Assembly: GCF_938018145.1 (NCBI RefSeq) | Contig: NZ_CALIII010000129.1 | Span: forward strand, 1-9,975 | Length of the DNA stretch: 9,975 nt | Direction of reading: 5' to 3' | Source: an uncultured Campylobacter sp. | GTDB lineage: Bacteria > Campylobacterota > Campylobacteria > Campylobacterales > Campylobacteraceae | Part shown: in pieces, positions 1-5,713 of the stretch | Position numbering within the stretch: position 1 is the stretch's first letter | Layout: the number at the start of each line of letters is the position of its first letter | Translations under genes and position numbers: made by a program | Notes under the pieces: model-generated | The model's input: the letters and a program-made list of their open reading frames with translations, nothing else | What the model was told of the DNA's origin: nothing | Databases searched by the model: none

Positions 1-123
1 ATTGAGCTACATAGCAGAATAACGGCTAGAAACAAAGAAACGATACTAGGCAAAAATTACGATTTAGGCGAGCAAGGCACGACCAACGCCCTAACGCAAA
101 TCATAATAAAGCGCGACGCGTGA
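1..123 (+). CDS. 3' end of an unrecognised protein gene (partial)
   Basis: Frame 1 is open from the window edge to a TGA at 121-123 and gives the last 40 residues of a protein, starting IELHSRITARNK and ending ALTQIIIKRDA. The start lies outside the window. The stop overlaps the GTG start of the next gene in a GTGA arrangement (120-123), the usual sign of two genes translated together from one message. This coupling, rather than similarity, is the main reason to believe the frame. I do not recognise the family: the fragment is polar, with no cysteine cluster, membrane segment or obvious motif. It may belong to a mobile element, given the accessory-looking neighbourhood, but nothing in these 40 residues proves that. 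Confidence 0.5.
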   Translation: MELHSRITARNKETILGKNYDLGEQGTTNALTQIIIKRDA

Positions 124-425
124 AAACTTACGACATAGATCTATTTTACGAGCTATCGCGATTTTTTAAAGACGACTTGCGCCTTATGGCTCACGCCGTA
201 GCTTATGCGCTAAATTTAGACGCTAAGACGATTTACAAAGATTTTTCATTCGGACGCTACAAAGACGAGTATTTAAAAGCCTTGCTAGAAGTGAGCGATA
301 ACCCAAAAGAGGCTTATTTAAATTTGCTGATGAAGTTTAGAGACAAAAGCCCGATATTTGACCGTGACGACTTCGCGAACGCAGAAGCTTACAGCGTGTT
401 TAATAGGGAATACAAAAAGAAGTAA
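120..425 (+). CDS. Hypothetical 101-aa protein, coupled to the gene upstream
   Basis: Starts at GTG 120, the only usable start: the frame is open back to position 30 but contains no ATG upstream. The start overlaps the stop of the preceding gene by 4 nt, which suggests coupled translation and explains the lack of a good ribosome binding site. The product is soluble, mostly helical in appearance and charged, with aromatic-rich segments (FYELSRFF at about 9-16, FNREYKKK at the C-terminus) and alternating Asp/Lys. There is no signal peptide, membrane segment or cysteine. I do not recognise the family and assign no function. Codon use resembles that of the genes around it. The stop codon TAA at 423-425 lies inside the first strand of a long-range helix of the candidate RNA that follows, so this gene and the RNA may share one transcript. 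Confidence 0.6.
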   Translation: MKTYDIDLFYELSRFFKDDLRLMAHAVAYALNLDAKTIYKDFSFGRYKDEYLKALLEVSDNPKEAYLNLLMKFRDKSPIFDRDDFANAEAYSVFNREYKKK

Positions 426-812
426 AAGCAAGCAGTAGAGCCACCTTCCTCTACACAGGGAAACCCCGGGCAGGCTATGCTGGGTCGTTATCGATTTTGA
501 CCGTTCGCTTGCTTTACAAGGAAGTCTTAAGACGTTCGACGCTAAGACTTTACTCCAAGACGGCTCTCTTAGAGACCTTTTACTAAATAGGCGGCGAGAC
601 CGCCCAACCCTCACACGGACGAACAACGCAGCATAAAACTACGCGCCGAACGGGGCGGTAATGCTTTGCTAAGAAGCTGGGGTATTTCACTTTCGCTCAA
701 CCCTTTCGCCTATTCACGGGCAGATTATGCCATATTTTCGCCAAATTTTACCAAAGGCGTAAAAAGACGGAGCGTAACATTAGTTCGTAGAAGTAGTAAA
801 AACCGAACGCTA
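422..812 (+). ncRNA. Candidate large structured non-coding RNA, class unknown
   Basis: No credible reading frame covers this stretch, yet it is GC-rich (57% by hand count over 561-660, against 23% over 1921-2020) and full of complementary arms. Seen directly: an 11-bp helix 422-433/507-517 with one bulged A; enclosed hairpins 435-440/449-454 and 483-486/499-502; then 522-529/543-550 (8 bp), 562-568/572-577 (one bulged C), 590-594/600-604 (GGCGG/CCGCC, five-base loop), 628-634/661-669 enclosing 644-647/654-657, 680-683/700-703, 707-711/755-759 enclosing 719-722/728-731, and 771-774 plus 784-787 pairing with 804-811. Strand is assumed from the flanking genes. I found no match to the signatures I know for RNase P RNA, tmRNA, 4.5S RNA, tRNA, or group I or II introns. 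Ends are approximate. A decayed or purely DNA-level structure, such as a transfer origin, is the main alternative. Confidence 0.42.
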
Positions 813-864
813 CAACACAGTAAAAACGCTTAAATTTAGCGCAATTAAATCCTATTTCGCTAAT

Positions 865-874
865 ACGGACGAAC
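865..874 (+). repeat. 10-bp direct repeat ACGGACGAAC, second copy (first at 615-624)
   Basis: The decamer ACGGACGAAC occurs at 615-624, inside the candidate RNA, and again at 865-874, upstream of the toxin-antitoxin genes. The shorter ACGAAC core appears a third time at 881-886. The copies are 250 nt apart and have no further flanking similarity. They may be protein-binding sites or chance. Confidence 0.45.
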
Positions 875-896
875 GAAAAAACGAACACTAATAAAA

Positions 897-910
897 CCCT
901 AAGCCCTAAG
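897..910 (+). repeat. Tandem heptamer CCCTAAG x2, possible antitoxin operator
   Basis: Two perfect, directly adjacent copies of CCCTAAG lie just upstream of the likely -10 box of the toxin-antitoxin operon. Type II antitoxins, alone or with their toxin, usually repress their own promoter through repeated sites, so an operator role is plausible. That role is inferred from position only. Confidence 0.4.
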
Positions 911-914
911 CGGT

Positions 915-920
915 TAAAAT
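915..920 (+). promoter_or_regulatory. Possible -10 box of the toxin-antitoxin operon
   Basis: TAAAAT at 915-920 resembles the TATAAT box used by the main sigma factor; campylobacters show little conservation at -35. It is followed by about 30 nt of leader and an AAAGG ribosome binding site at 941-945, 7 nt before the ATG at 953. The site is weakly supported because the surroundings are AT-rich. Confidence 0.3.
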
Positions 921-952
921 GGCTCATAGGATTTTAAAACAAAGGCTAGGAA

Positions 953-1252
953 ATGCAAACTCTAACCATACGAACGGATAACGCCGATTTCATAGAAAAG
1001 GCGAGAGAGATACTAATCACGCTAGCTAAATTTGACGGCGTGAAGCTAAGCCTAAGCGATGATTACACTAAAGAGCTAAACGCTCGAGCCGATGAAGCTC
1101 TACAAGGCAAAGGGCTAATAGATGAAGCTCAGGCGCGCAAAAAGCTAGAGGCTATCAAAACCGAGATATTATCAGACATTGAAGCTATCAGGCGCGGAGA
1201 GTTTGAAACGATAAGCCACGACGAGCTAAAAGCGCGGGTTATGCAATGGTAA
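953..1252 (+). CDS. Putative type II antitoxin of a RelE/ParE-type module
   Basis: 99-aa acidic, soluble, largely helical protein starting at ATG 953 with AAAGG 7 nt upstream. The N-terminus (MQTLTIRTDNADFIEKAREIL) looks like a short strand followed by a helix; the middle and C-terminal part is a long charged helical region ending ISHDELKARVMQW, the kind of tail that wraps a toxin. The antitoxin role rests mainly on context: it immediately precedes and overlaps by 7 nt (1246-1252) a recognisable RelE/ParE-family toxin, in the classic antitoxin-first order, which keeps the antitoxin in excess by translational coupling. It should bind and neutralise the toxin and probably repress the shared promoter. 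I cannot assign a defined DNA-binding fold (RelB, PHD or ParD) by eye. Confidence 0.68.
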   Translation: MQTLTIRTDNADFIEKAREILITLAKFDGVKLSLSDDYTKELNARADEALQGKGLIDEAQARKKLEAIKTEILSDIEAIRRGEFETISHDELKARVMQW

Positions 1253-1524
1253 TAAAATACAAGCCTAAATTTGAGCGCGAGTTAAAGACGATATTTGATT
1301 TTATCGCAAAAGACAGCCTAAATAGGGCGCGAGAGTTTAGAAACGAGCTTATCGCAAAGATAGAACGCACGGCGCAAACGCCTCTTATTTGTCGCAAGTC
1401 CATTAATTTTGACGATGAGAGCATAAGGGATTTAATTTTTAAAAGCTATGTAATACCGTTTGCAATAGAGGACGAGGCTATTTACGTTTTAGGCATTTAC
1501 AAAGCCAACGAGTGGCAAGCGTGA
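1246..1524 (+). CDS. RelE/ParE-family toxin
   Basis: 92-aa basic protein that matches the RelE/ParE superfamily pattern: an N-terminal strand (MVIKYKPKFERELKTI), two helices with the family-typical IFDFIAKDSLNRAREFRNEL at about 17-36, then the strand-rich half with FDDESIRDLIFKSYVIPFAI and YVLGIYKANEW near the C-terminus. RelE members cleave mRNA on the ribosome and ParE members poison DNA gyrase; sequence by eye does not decide which this is. The ATG at 1246 lies inside the last codons of the antitoxin gene in another frame and has no clear ribosome binding site of its own, so translation probably depends on the antitoxin being translated. It is full length for the family and shows no frameshift, so the module may be active. 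Confidence 0.8.
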   Translation: MVIKYKPKFERELKTIFDFIAKDSLNRAREFRNELIAKIERTAQTPLICRKSINFDDESIRDLIFKSYVIPFAIEDEAIYVLGIYKANEWQA

Positions 1525-1551
1525 AACGAATAAAAACGGCTTTTGTTTCAC
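1521..1551 (+). terminator. Inverted repeat at the toxin stop, possible weak terminator
   Basis: GTGAAAC at 1521-1527 (covering the toxin stop TGA) pairs with GTTTCAC at 1545-1551, and ATTTT follows. The stem is AT-rich and the 17-nt loop is large, so termination would be weak. GTGAAAC is repeated at 1588-1594, giving an alternative partner for the same GTTTCAC arm. Confidence 0.3.
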
Positions 1552-2138
1552 ATTTTAACCTTAATTAAGTTTCGAGCTAAAAAAGCCGTGAAACATCTCA
1601 ATTCTTAAGAAAATTTAGCCGTTTAAGCGTTTGAAAGTTAAAAACGGCGAATGCTTAAATCACAAAGTGCCTATTTTAGGGTTTTTCCTCGTTTTTGTAT
1701 TAAAAACCAAACTTTTCATTACCGATTTTTTACCGCCGATTAGCTTAAACTTTTTAACAACCTCGTAAACTGCTACGACTGTGTTTTTAAGTGTGTAAAA
1801 ATTGGCTTTATTTTTTAACAAAACACGATAAAAACGATATTTAAAGCAAAATTTCGAACAACCTTGCTTCCACCATTTATCATTTTGCAAGATTTTAAAA
1901 TCAACTAAAATACAAATTTTAAAACATTTTTACCTTATCATACCTCTAAAAATAAGCCTGATGAGACCAAAAATGCTATTTTTATTAAAGTAAAAATTGA
2001 CGTTTTTATATATACATGTTTTTCAAAAATCGCATACAACGTAGATCATCAAATTTGAATAAATTTAATCCAATTTAAAAGATAAATTTGGCAATAAAAT
2101 TTAAGAAAAAGTAGAGTAAAATTTGAAGTTAAATTTAA
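1525..2138. other. Long AT-rich convergent intergenic region without a supported gene
   Basis: This gap separates the + strand accessory block from the - strand frd operon. GC drops to about 23% over 1921-2020. Apart from the AAAAACGGC-related repeats at its left end I see only AT-rich low-complexity sequence with several AAATTT runs. A - strand frame at 1660-1890 would need a TTG start, has no ribosome binding site and reads as Lys/Phe-rich noise, so I do not call it. At over 600 nt the gap is long for a compact Campylobacter genome. It may be decayed sequence left at the edge of a transferred segment. Confidence 0.7.
1532..1648. repeat. Cluster of direct and inverted copies of AAAAACGGC
   Basis: AAAAACGGC occurs at 1532-1540 and again at 1640-1648. 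Inverted partners are present: ACGGCTTTT at 1536-1544 matches AAAAGCCGT at 1581-1589, and GCCGTTT at 1618-1624 pairs with AAACGGC at 1642-1648. A further AAAAACGGC lies in the lgt-frdC gap at 5673-5681. The cluster sits just past the toxin gene. It may be binding sites, remnants of a small inverted-repeat element, or alternative hairpins that end transcription. Confidence 0.4.
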
Positions 2139-2158
2139 AAGGGGTCTCACGACCCCTT
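2139..2158 (-). terminator. Intrinsic terminator of the frd operon
   Basis: Read on the - strand, a perfect 8-bp stem AAGGGGTC/GACCCCTT with a four-base GTGA loop begins 2 nt after the frdB stop codon and runs into TTTTAAATTT. This is a standard Rho-independent terminator placed right at the end of frdB. On the + strand the hairpin is followed by GG rather than a T-run, so it should act only on frd transcription. Confidence 0.88.
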
Positions 2159-2160
2159 GG

Positions 2161-2880
2161 CTACTTTATTACAGCCATCTTTCTGCGCATATACGCGATC
2201 CTGCTTTGTAGCGGGAGGTGTTTAGGGCAGTTATCCTCGCAGCCTAGCAGCGTCATACAGCCAAACACGCCGTCATCATCGCCGATAAGCTCGTAAAAGT
2301 CCTCGTCGGTTCGTTTATCAAGCGCGTCGATTTTAAATCTAGCTACGCGGTTAAGTCCGACCGCACCGATGAAATCAGGCCTCATGATAGCCGTACCGCA
2401 CGCAGCCACGCAGATACCGCACTCGATGCAGCGGTCAAGCTCAAATACCTCTTGCGCTACTTCAGGCTCGACTTTTTCCTCAAGCTTAGAGATATCGGTC
2501 TCGTGGTCGGTGTGTATCCAGCTCTCCACGCGCTTACTCATCGCGTTCATCCAGTTGCCCGTGTCTACGCTTAGGTCTTTTAGTAGCTTAAATACCGGCA
2601 GAGGCATAAGCTCGATCACGCCGTTTGGATAGTCTTTGGTTAGCGTACGGCAAGCAAGCTTTGGCGTACCGTTAACTAGCATACCGCAGCTACCGCAGAT
2701 ACCGGCGCGGCAAACGAAGTCAAAGCTAAGATCCGGGTCAAATTTCTCGCGAATTTGATTTAACGCTATAAAAAGCGTCATGCCGTCGGTTTCTTCTAGC
2801 TCGTAGGTCGCGAAATGCGGCTTTGAAATTTTGCTTAACGGATTATATTTAAATGCTTTTATGGTTATTTTTCTACTCAT
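2161..2880 (-). CDS. frdB: Fumarate reductase iron-sulfur subunit
   Basis: 239 aa, the same length as Wolinella succinogenes FrdB as I recall it. It carries electrons from the FrdC haems to the flavin of FrdA on the cytoplasmic side of the membrane. Seen in the sequence: N-terminal ferredoxin-like domain with the [2Fe-2S] ligands Cys57, Cys62, Cys65 and Cys77 (CRAGICGSC motif), and a C-terminal helical domain with CIECGIC at 151-157 plus Cys218 for the [4Fe-4S] cluster, and Cys161, Cys208 and Cys214 for the [3Fe-4S] cluster. All expected ligands are present. The ATG at 2878-2880 overlaps the end of frdA by 8 nt, so translation is coupled. It is the last gene of the operon, followed at once by the terminator at 2139-2158. 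No anomalies are visible. Confidence 0.97.
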   Translation of the reverse strand: MSRKITIKAFKYNPLSKISKPHFATYELEETDGMTLFIALNQIREKFDPDLSFDFVCRAGICGSCGMLVNGTPKLACRTLTKDYPNGVIELMPLPVFKLLKDLSVDTGNWMNAMSKRVESWIHTDHETDISKLEEKVEPEVAQEVFELDRCIECGICVAACGTAIMRPDFIGAVGLNRVARFKIDALDKRTDEDFYELIGDDDGVFGCMTLLGCEDNCPKHLPLQSRIAYMRRKMAVIK

Positions 2881-4891
2881 ATCCTATTCCTGCTCTTTCG
2901 TTTGGTGCTTTATATTTAGGCTGAAGATCATAGTGCATTAGCGCTTCTTGGATCTCGTATCTGCCTTTGCCTTCGGCTTCCATTTTGGCGCGGATCTCAT
3001 CGACCTGCGCTTGGCGTACGGCGCTGTCCGGGTGCTCGATGATGTTACCCTTAGCTCCGTATCCGCGGAATGCCGGCGGAATTTCCATTTTCATAATATC
3101 AAGCGGCTCATACACGATAGTCGGTAGCGTATCGCCCTCTTTCCAGCTAGTTAGAGTTCTGTTTAGCCAGTTTAGGTCGTCGCGTTTCGGATAGTCCTCG
3201 CGGCAGTGCGCTCCGCGGCTCTCGGTGCGATCAAGCGCGCCTTTTGCGATACAAAGGGCTAGTTTTAGCATCTTTGGTACGCGGTAGGCTTCCTCAAGCT
3301 CAGGGTTGCCAAATAGCGCCTTGTTTGTGACTTTGACGTCTAAAGATTGTTTATAAAGCTCTTCTAGCTCTTTTACCGCTACGGCTAGACCTTCGCCCGT
3401 TCTAAAGATCGCCACGTGCTCCCACATGATGTCTTTCATCTTGTTTTTGATCTCAAATACGTTAAATTTGCCCTCTTTTTCGACAAGGCTTTTTAGATAG
3501 TCTTCCTCTTTTTTAACGAATTTTTCGATGTCGTTAGTATTTATCTCGATCTCGTGCTTACTGCAGTAGTCAGCAAAATAATCGCCCACGATCATGCCTG
3601 CGACGACAGTTTCTGAAACGGAGTTGCCGCCTAGACGGTTAAATCCGTGCATATCCCAGCACGCAGCCTCGCCGGCGCTAAATAGACCCGCTAGCGTCGG
3701 GCTCTCGCCTGTAGGCTTAGTTTTTATGCCGCCCATAGAGTAGTGCTGCATAGGTAGGATCGGCGCCCAGCCTTTACCGCGCTGTCGTCCGTTCTCGTCG
3801 GTATACACTTCGGTGTCGGCAGGATCGATGCCGTTAAAGATTTCGCAAATTTCTTGAACGTCGCGTAAGTTTTTCTCGATATGCTCGCGTCCTAGGATCG
3901 AGATATCTAGCCAAACGTGATATCCGTATGGGCTAGGTACGCCTTTGCCTGCGCGGATATGCTCCATGATGCGGCGGCTTACGACGTCGCGGCTAGCTAG
4001 TTCTTTTTTCTCAGGCTCGTAGTCGGGCATAAAGCGATATCCGTCCACGTCGCGTAAAATTCCGCCGTCGCCGCGGCAACCTTCCGTTAGCAAGATACCG
4101 CTCGGAACGATCGGAGTCGGGTGAAACTGCACCGCTTCCATATTTCCTAGCTGAGCTACGCCAGTCTCAAGAGCGATGGCCGCGCCGATACCCTCGCAAA
4201 CTACGGCGTTTGTGGTGTGTTTATAAACCCTTCCGTAGCCGCCCGTAGCGATTAGCGTGCCTTTTGCGACGTATGCCGTGATCTCGCCGTTAACTAGATC
4301 GCGAACGATCGCGCCGTAACAGCGGTTGTTTGCGTGGATTAGCGCGATAGCTTCTTTTCTGTCGTGGATTTCGACGTTATGTTTTAGAGCTTCGTTTGCT
4401 ACGGCAAAAAGCATAGTGTGTCCGGTGGCATCGGCCGTAAAGCATGTTCTCCATTTTTTAGTTCCGCCAAAGTCGCGAGAGTGGATGAGTCCGTGGACCT
4501 CTTCTTTTTCTACGATAGTCGTTTTTTGAGCGTTGATGATAGCGCTTCTCTCGCCTTTTGTTATACGAGTCCAAGGCACGCCCCAAGCAGCTAGCTCGCG
4601 GATCGCCTTAGGCGCGGTTTGACAAAACATACGTGCAACTTGCTGATCACAGCCCCAGTCGCTACCTTTTACGGTGTCTGCAAAGTGCACATCCTCGTTG
4701 TCGCCTTCGCTCATTTTTGAATTTCCCAAAGAGGCTTGCATGCCGCCTTGCGCAGCCGCAGAGTGCGAGCGCTTAACTGGGATTAGGCTTAAAACTACCG
4801 TACTTAGCCCTTTTTCTCCTGCGGCAACGGCGGCTCGCAGACCCGCTAGACCGCCTCCGATAACTAATGCGTCATAATATTTTACGTTCAT
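2873..4891 (-). CDS. frdA: Fumarate reductase flavoprotein subunit
   Basis: 672 aa catalytic subunit that reduces fumarate to succinate on the cytoplasmic side, ending anaerobic electron transport. Seen: N-terminal FAD-binding motif [12 protein letters not shown] (10-21); the histidine that covalently holds FAD in [10 protein letters not shown] (His43); substrate-site residues Phe141, His257 in QFHPTP, the proton-donor arginine in ASRDVVSRR (Arg301), His383 in QHYSMGG and Arg419 in NRLGGNS. Numbers up to 301 coincide with Wolinella FrdA; after that this protein is about 15 residues ahead, so it has a small insertion between 301 and 383. A GGAG ribosome binding site lies 9 nt before ATG 4891. 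It follows frdC by 18 nt and overlaps frdB by 8 nt. The family distinction from SdhA is supported by the frdCAB order and the diheme FrdC. The gene is intact. Confidence 0.97.
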   Translation of the reverse strand: MNVKYYDALVIGGGLAGLRAAVAAGEKGLSTVVLSLIPVKRSHSAAAQGGMQASLGNSKMSEGDNEDVHFADTVKGSDWGCDQQVARMFCQTAPKAIRELAAWGVPWTRITKGERSAIINAQKTTIVEKEEVHGLIHSRDFGGTKKWRTCFTADATGHTMLFAVANEALKHNVEIHDRKEAIALIHANNRCYGAIVRDLVNGEITAYVAKGTLIATGGYGRVYKHTTNAVVCEGIGAAIALETGVAQLGNMEAVQFHPTPIVPSGILLTEGCRGDGGILRDVDGYRFMPDYEPEKKELASRDVVSRRIMEHIRAGKGVPSPYGYHVWLDISILGREHIEKNLRDVQEICEIFNGIDPADTEVYTDENGRQRGKGWAPILPMQHYSMGGIKTKPTGESPTLAGLFSAGEAACWDMHGFNRLGGNSVSETVVAGMIVGDYFADYCSKHEIEINTNDIEKFVKKEEDYLKSLVEKEGKFNVFEIKNKMKDIMWEHVAIFRTGEGLAVAVKELEELYKQSLDVKVTNKALFGNPELEEAYRVPKMLKLALCIAKGALDRTESRGAHCREDYPKRDDLNWLNRTLTSWKEGDTLPTIVYEPLDIMKMEIPPAFRGYGAKGNIIEHPDSAVRQAQVDEIRAKMEAEGKGRYEIQEALMHYDLQPKYKAPNERAGIGYE

Positions 4892-4909
4892 TTTTTAAAG
4901 CTCCTTTTC

Positions 4910-5608
4910 CTAAAGACTGATCCACACGAAATCGGCGATCAGCGCGATGACCGCGAGCACTCCAAAAACCGCAAATATCGCAGTTTTGGCTTTATTTCTT
5001 TTTGCGAACATCTCTTGTTTGTTTACTCCGTCGATACTTATCCATTTTACGTATAGGCGGTACATTCCCACGCTAGCGTGAACAACCATAAATAAAAGTA
5101 AAGCGAAGTAGAAAATTTCTAGTTGATGAAATGCGGCCGCTGATTTATCGGCAGTGATATGTCCGCCAAATATTATATCGACTAAGTGCGCGCTGGCTGC
5201 GAAAAATAGAGCAAAACCGGTCAAAAACTGAAACCACCAAAGCGTAGTGTCAAGGTGCTTCATGCGGTCTTTGTGACCTCTAAACATGATGTATTGTCTG
5301 TAGTTTGCAGGGAATTTTCTCATCGCTAAAAATGCGTGAGCGATAAAAACGACAAATATTACAGCAGCTATAACGTTAGTGATCCACCACGTAGCCTCGC
5401 CGAATAAAAATTTAGCCTCCGCAAAACCTACAACGGCGTTAAATGCGCCCTTGCCGAATAAAATGGTAGAGGTAAATACCATGTGACACAAAATAAAACA
5501 GGCCAAAATCAGTCCCGTTATACTTTGCCATCTGTCCCAAACGGCAGGAGTACGACTTTTTTTCGTATCCGCTTGCCTACCTAAGAAGCCCTCGATTAGC
5601 CCACTCAT
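4910..5608 (-). CDS. frdC: Fumarate reductase cytochrome b subunit (diheme)
   Basis: 232-aa membrane anchor that binds two haem b and oxidises menaquinol. I start it at ATG 5606-5608, which has AGGAGG at 5613-5618 and gives MSGLIEGFLG, aligned with the Wolinella N-terminus; the frame extends 11 codons further to 5641, but that start lacks a ribosome site and would precede the likely transcription start. Five membrane segments are visible near 30-50, 73-95, 122-148, 162-185 and 209-231. Haem-ligand histidines are all present: His42, His91, His141, His177 (Wolinella 44, 93, 143, 182). Glu64 matches Wolinella Glu66 at the quinol site. Odd: the position of Wolinella Glu180, two residues before the last ligand, is Val175 (MVVHASVGMYRL), so the residue of the E-pathway appears missing. 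The C-terminus is also about 20 residues shorter than in Wolinella. Confidence 0.95.
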   Translation of the reverse strand: MSGLIEGFLGRQADTKKSRTPAVWDRWQSITGLILACFILCHMVFTSTILFGKGAFNAVVGFAEAKFLFGEATWWITNVIAAVIFVVFIAHAFLAMRKFPANYRQYIMFRGHKDRMKHLDTTLWWFQFLTGFALFFAASAHLVDIIFGGHITADKSAAAFHQLEIFYFALLLFMVVHASVGMYRLYVKWISIDGVNKQEMFAKRNKAKTAIFAVFGVLAVIALIADFVWISL

Positions 5609-5630
5609 GAGCCCTCCTATAAAATTGAGA

Positions 5631-5647
5631 TAAGTTATCATAACTTA
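5631..5647. promoter_or_regulatory. Perfect 17-bp palindrome over the frd -10 region, possible operator
   Basis: TAAGTTAT (5631-5638) and ATAACTTA (5640-5647) are exact inverted copies around one central base. The palindrome covers the likely -10 hexamer of the frd operon, so a dimeric regulator bound here would block RNA polymerase. It does not match the FNR-type TTGAT-N4-ATCAA or the NssR-type TTAAC-N4-GTTAA arrangement. The regulator is unknown. Confidence 0.5.
5637..5642 (-). promoter_or_regulatory. Likely -10 box of the frdCAB operon
   Basis: Read on the - strand, TATGAT lies about 28 nt upstream of the frdC ATG, which leaves room for a short leader carrying the AGGAGG ribosome site (5613-5618). 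T-rich sequence precedes it, as is usual for Campylobacter promoters without a conserved -35 box. The site is judged by pattern and position only. Confidence 0.45.
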
Positions 5648-5660
5648 AAAGAAAATTAAA

Positions 5661-5696
5661 TTACGATACTATAAAAACGGCATAATAGTATCGTAA
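5661..5696. repeat. Perfect 12-bp inverted repeat between lgt and frdC
   Basis: TTACGATACTAT (5661-5672) is exactly complementary to ATAGTATCGTAA (5685-5696), with a 12-nt loop containing AAAAACGGC. On the - strand the arm is followed by TTTAATTTTCTTTT, so it could act as an AT-rich intrinsic terminator for lgt that isolates the frd operon. It also sits where an upstream operator of the frd promoter would lie. A 12-bp perfect match in about 105 nt is unlikely to be chance. Confidence 0.6.
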
Positions 5697-5713
5697 ATTA
5701 CTTTAAAAACCTT

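Noticed and set aside
318..626. 102-aa open frame on the - strand over the RNA candidate
   Set aside because: Arg/Ser/Val/Leu-rich nonsense composition, runs antisense through the 101-aa gene, and owes its openness to the GC-rich hairpins. No ribosome site or family resemblance.
422..812. Identification of the structured block as RNase P RNA, tmRNA, 4.5S RNA, a tRNA or a self-splicing intron
   Set aside because: None of the signatures I know for these is present: no GAGGAAAGTC-type RNase P core, no tRNA T-arm with matching acceptor stem, no tmRNA ends, no group II domain V.
1..1524. Calling the left block a prophage or integrative element
   Set aside because: No integrase, transposase, portal, capsid, relaxase or attachment repeat is visible; only the toxin-antitoxin pair and unknown genes hint at mobility.
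1660..1890. 76-aa open frame on the - strand in the AT-rich gap
   Set aside because: Needs a TTG start, lacks a ribosome site, is Lys/Phe/Asn-rich as expected of AT-rich non-coding DNA, and shows no family pattern.
1958..1965. CTGATGAG, the core of a hammerhead ribozyme
   Set aside because: No stem II hairpin followed by CGAAA, and no flanking stems I and III can be formed. A chance octamer.
5609..5641. Upstream start of frdC giving 11 more residues (MITYLNFIGGL)
   Set aside because: No ribosome site before it, it overlaps the likely promoter, and the ATG at 5606-5608 has AGGAGG and aligns with the Wolinella N-terminus.
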